From: Pseudoxanthomonas sp. 3HH-4 | GTDB lineage: Bacteria; Pseudomonadota; Gammaproteobacteria; Xanthomonadales; Xanthomonadaceae | Length of the DNA stretch: 64,000 bases | Reading direction: 5' to 3' | NCBI RefSeq assembly: GCF_006716465.1 | Contig: NZ_VFPB01000006.1 | Location: 62,001-126,000 of the forward strand | Shown: one piece after another, positions 63,316-64,000 of the stretch | Layout of the letters: each line of letters begins with the position of its first letter | Numbering within the stretch: the first letter of the stretch is position 1 | Program-made: the position numbers and the translations under genes | Notes under the pieces: generated by a model | The model's input: only the letters and a program-made list of their open reading frames with translations | Databases searched by the model: none | What the model was told of the DNA's origin: nothing

Positions 63316-63348
63316 AGCCGTTCGTCCGCCTTCGGGCATGATGCACGC

Positions 63349-63906
63349 ATGCCTATCGTCCTCGTCCTGCTTTTCGTCTTCCTGCTGCTTGCCTTGTGGG
63401 CGGTGCTGTTGCCCGTCTCCTTGTGGCAGCGATACCGCTACGGCCGTGCGCGTCGCATGGCACGCAGCTGGCTGCTGACGCTCAACGCATGGGGCCTGTT
63501 GCTATCGGTCGCGATCTTCGTCGCGGTCAGCGCGTTCGGCCTGTTCTGGTGGCCGGACAGCCTGGTCGGTGCCGGCGTGGGACTGGCTGCCGGCAGCTTG
63601 CTCGGCCTGCTGGGCGTATGGCTCACGCGTTGGGACGTCGCACCGCAGGGCGTGTTCTATCAGCCCAATGCCTGGCTGGCGTTGCTGCTGGTCGCCATCG
63701 TGGCCGGGCGCATCGTGCTGGGATTCGTGCAGATGGTGCAGTACTGGCGGAGCGGCGGCGTGCCGGCGACCCACGCGCTGCTGAGTGGCCACGGCAGCTT
63801 GCTGGCAGTGGCCGGCCTGCTGCTCGGCTACTACCTGGTTTATGCCTGGGGCGTGAAGTGGCGCGTTACGCGCTTGCAACGCCTGCGCGGCCACGTCATA
63901 CGGTGA
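63349..63906 (+). CDS. Integral membrane protein, CcdC/DUF1453-like
   Basis: The 185-residue product has about five helices (VLVLLFVFLLLALWAVLL at the start). The phrase LTRWDVAPQGVFYQPNAW followed by GRIVLGF is like CcdC/DUF1453-type proteins; tentative. CATGAT lies six bases before the ATG, without a ribosome-binding site. Function unknown. Confidence 0.65.
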   Translation: MPIVLVLLFVFLLLALWAVLLPVSLWQRYRYGRARRMARSWLLTLNAWGLLLSVAIFVAVSAFGLFWWPDSLVGAGVGLAAGSLLGLLGVWLTRWDVAPQGVFYQPNAWLALLLVAIVAGRIVLGFVQMVQYWRSGGVPATHALLSGHGSLLAVAGLLLGYYLVYAWGVKWRVTRLQRLRGHVIR

Positions 63907-63926
63907 TCCGTCCCGCCCAATGAAAA

Positions 63927-63952
63927 GGCGGCGGGCCCGAAGGCCCGCCGCC
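63927..63952 (-). terminator. Hairpin terminator at the right end
   Basis: Eleven perfect pairs (63927-63937 with 63942-63952) around CGAA. The minus-strand side runs into TTTTCA, so it ends the gene entering from the right edge; it may also serve the CcdC-like gene. Confidence 0.8.
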
Positions 63953-63976
63953 GCATCGACGCGTTGGAGCAATGGA

Positions 63977-64000
63977 TCAGAAGCGCGCGCCGATACCCAC
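63977..64000 (-). CDS. C-terminal end of an outer-membrane beta-barrel-like protein (partial)
   Basis: Only seven codons are in the window: on the minus strand they read VGIGARF then TGA. A terminal phenylalanine with alternating hydrophobic residues is the outer-membrane beta signal. The terminator at 63927-63952 follows. The gene continues beyond the window. Confidence 0.5.
   Translation of the reverse strand: MGIGARF

Overview
The window is a GC-rich (roughly two thirds G+C) chromosomal segment whose gene content and order point to a gammaproteobacterium of the family Xanthomonadaceae, close to Pseudoxanthomonas, Stenotrophomonas or Xanthomonas. This rests on the rho / trxA / rhlB arrangement with a long low-complexity N-terminal extension on Rho, a FecIR-type signalling unit next to a TonB receptor with an STN domain, GTRGGAG-type REP repeats with a REP-associated transposase-like gene, and a tesA / ybbA / ybbP cluster. 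Species cannot be fixed from the sequence alone.

Layout. 1-10.9 kb holds core information-processing and division genes: a metallophosphatase (cut by the window edge), rho, trxA, rhlB, ftsEX, a double-receiver response regulator, ung, a lipoprotein, a DUF2059 protein, arfB and an acyltransferase. 10.9-15.7 kb is a cell-surface signalling module on the minus strand: an ECF sigma factor, a FecR-like anti-sigma factor and a TonB-dependent receptor with STN domain. 15.9-25.2 kb carries accessory exported proteins: a cyanophycinase / isoaspartyl-peptidase fusion, a DUF11 surface protein behind a structured leader, an NHL-propeller / M23 fusion, YCII and VOC proteins, and a lipoprotein plus DUF2235 pair that looks like an immunity / phospholipase-effector pair. 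25.3-32.7 kb has an S9 peptidase, small conserved proteins, a fasciclin lipoprotein and an MscS-type channel. 32.7-34.8 kb is a low-GC patch: the 3' remnant of a c-type cytochrome peroxidase abuts two unfamiliar exported proteins with their own strong promoter. 34.9-40.7 kb has motAB, a BlaI / M56-peptidase pair with an 18-bp operator, and a DUF4031-DUF3037-HipA cassette. 40.8-53.2 kb is mostly ordinary metabolism and transport: ZntB-like, MsrB, AraC regulator, SDR, AKR, amidohydrolase, DsbA-like, TesA, YbbAP.

The most interesting region is 53.3-56.5 kb. The RNA ligase gene rtcB and a slipin gene lie on the minus strand, and on the same strand about 370 nt upstream of slipin stand two tandem tRNA-like genes that are not normal tRNAs. 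One has an anticodon arm that closes on four bases; the other has a perfect tRNA-Asn(GUU) body but a broken acceptor stem. They abut each other and are preceded by a GG-N10-GC sequence resembling a sigma-54 promoter. The arrangement suggests an RNA damage-and-repair unit in which near-tRNAs act as bait, sensor or substrate for RtcB.

The last segment, 56.8-64 kb, returns to housekeeping genes (rsmC, rsuA, a HAD phosphatase, yajQ, DUF1415, an EamA transporter, a metallo-beta-lactamase-fold protein). It includes a REP-associated transposase-like gene flanked by inverted REP copies, whose expected catalytic tyrosine is replaced by histidine. No CRISPR array, rRNA or canonical insertion sequence was seen.
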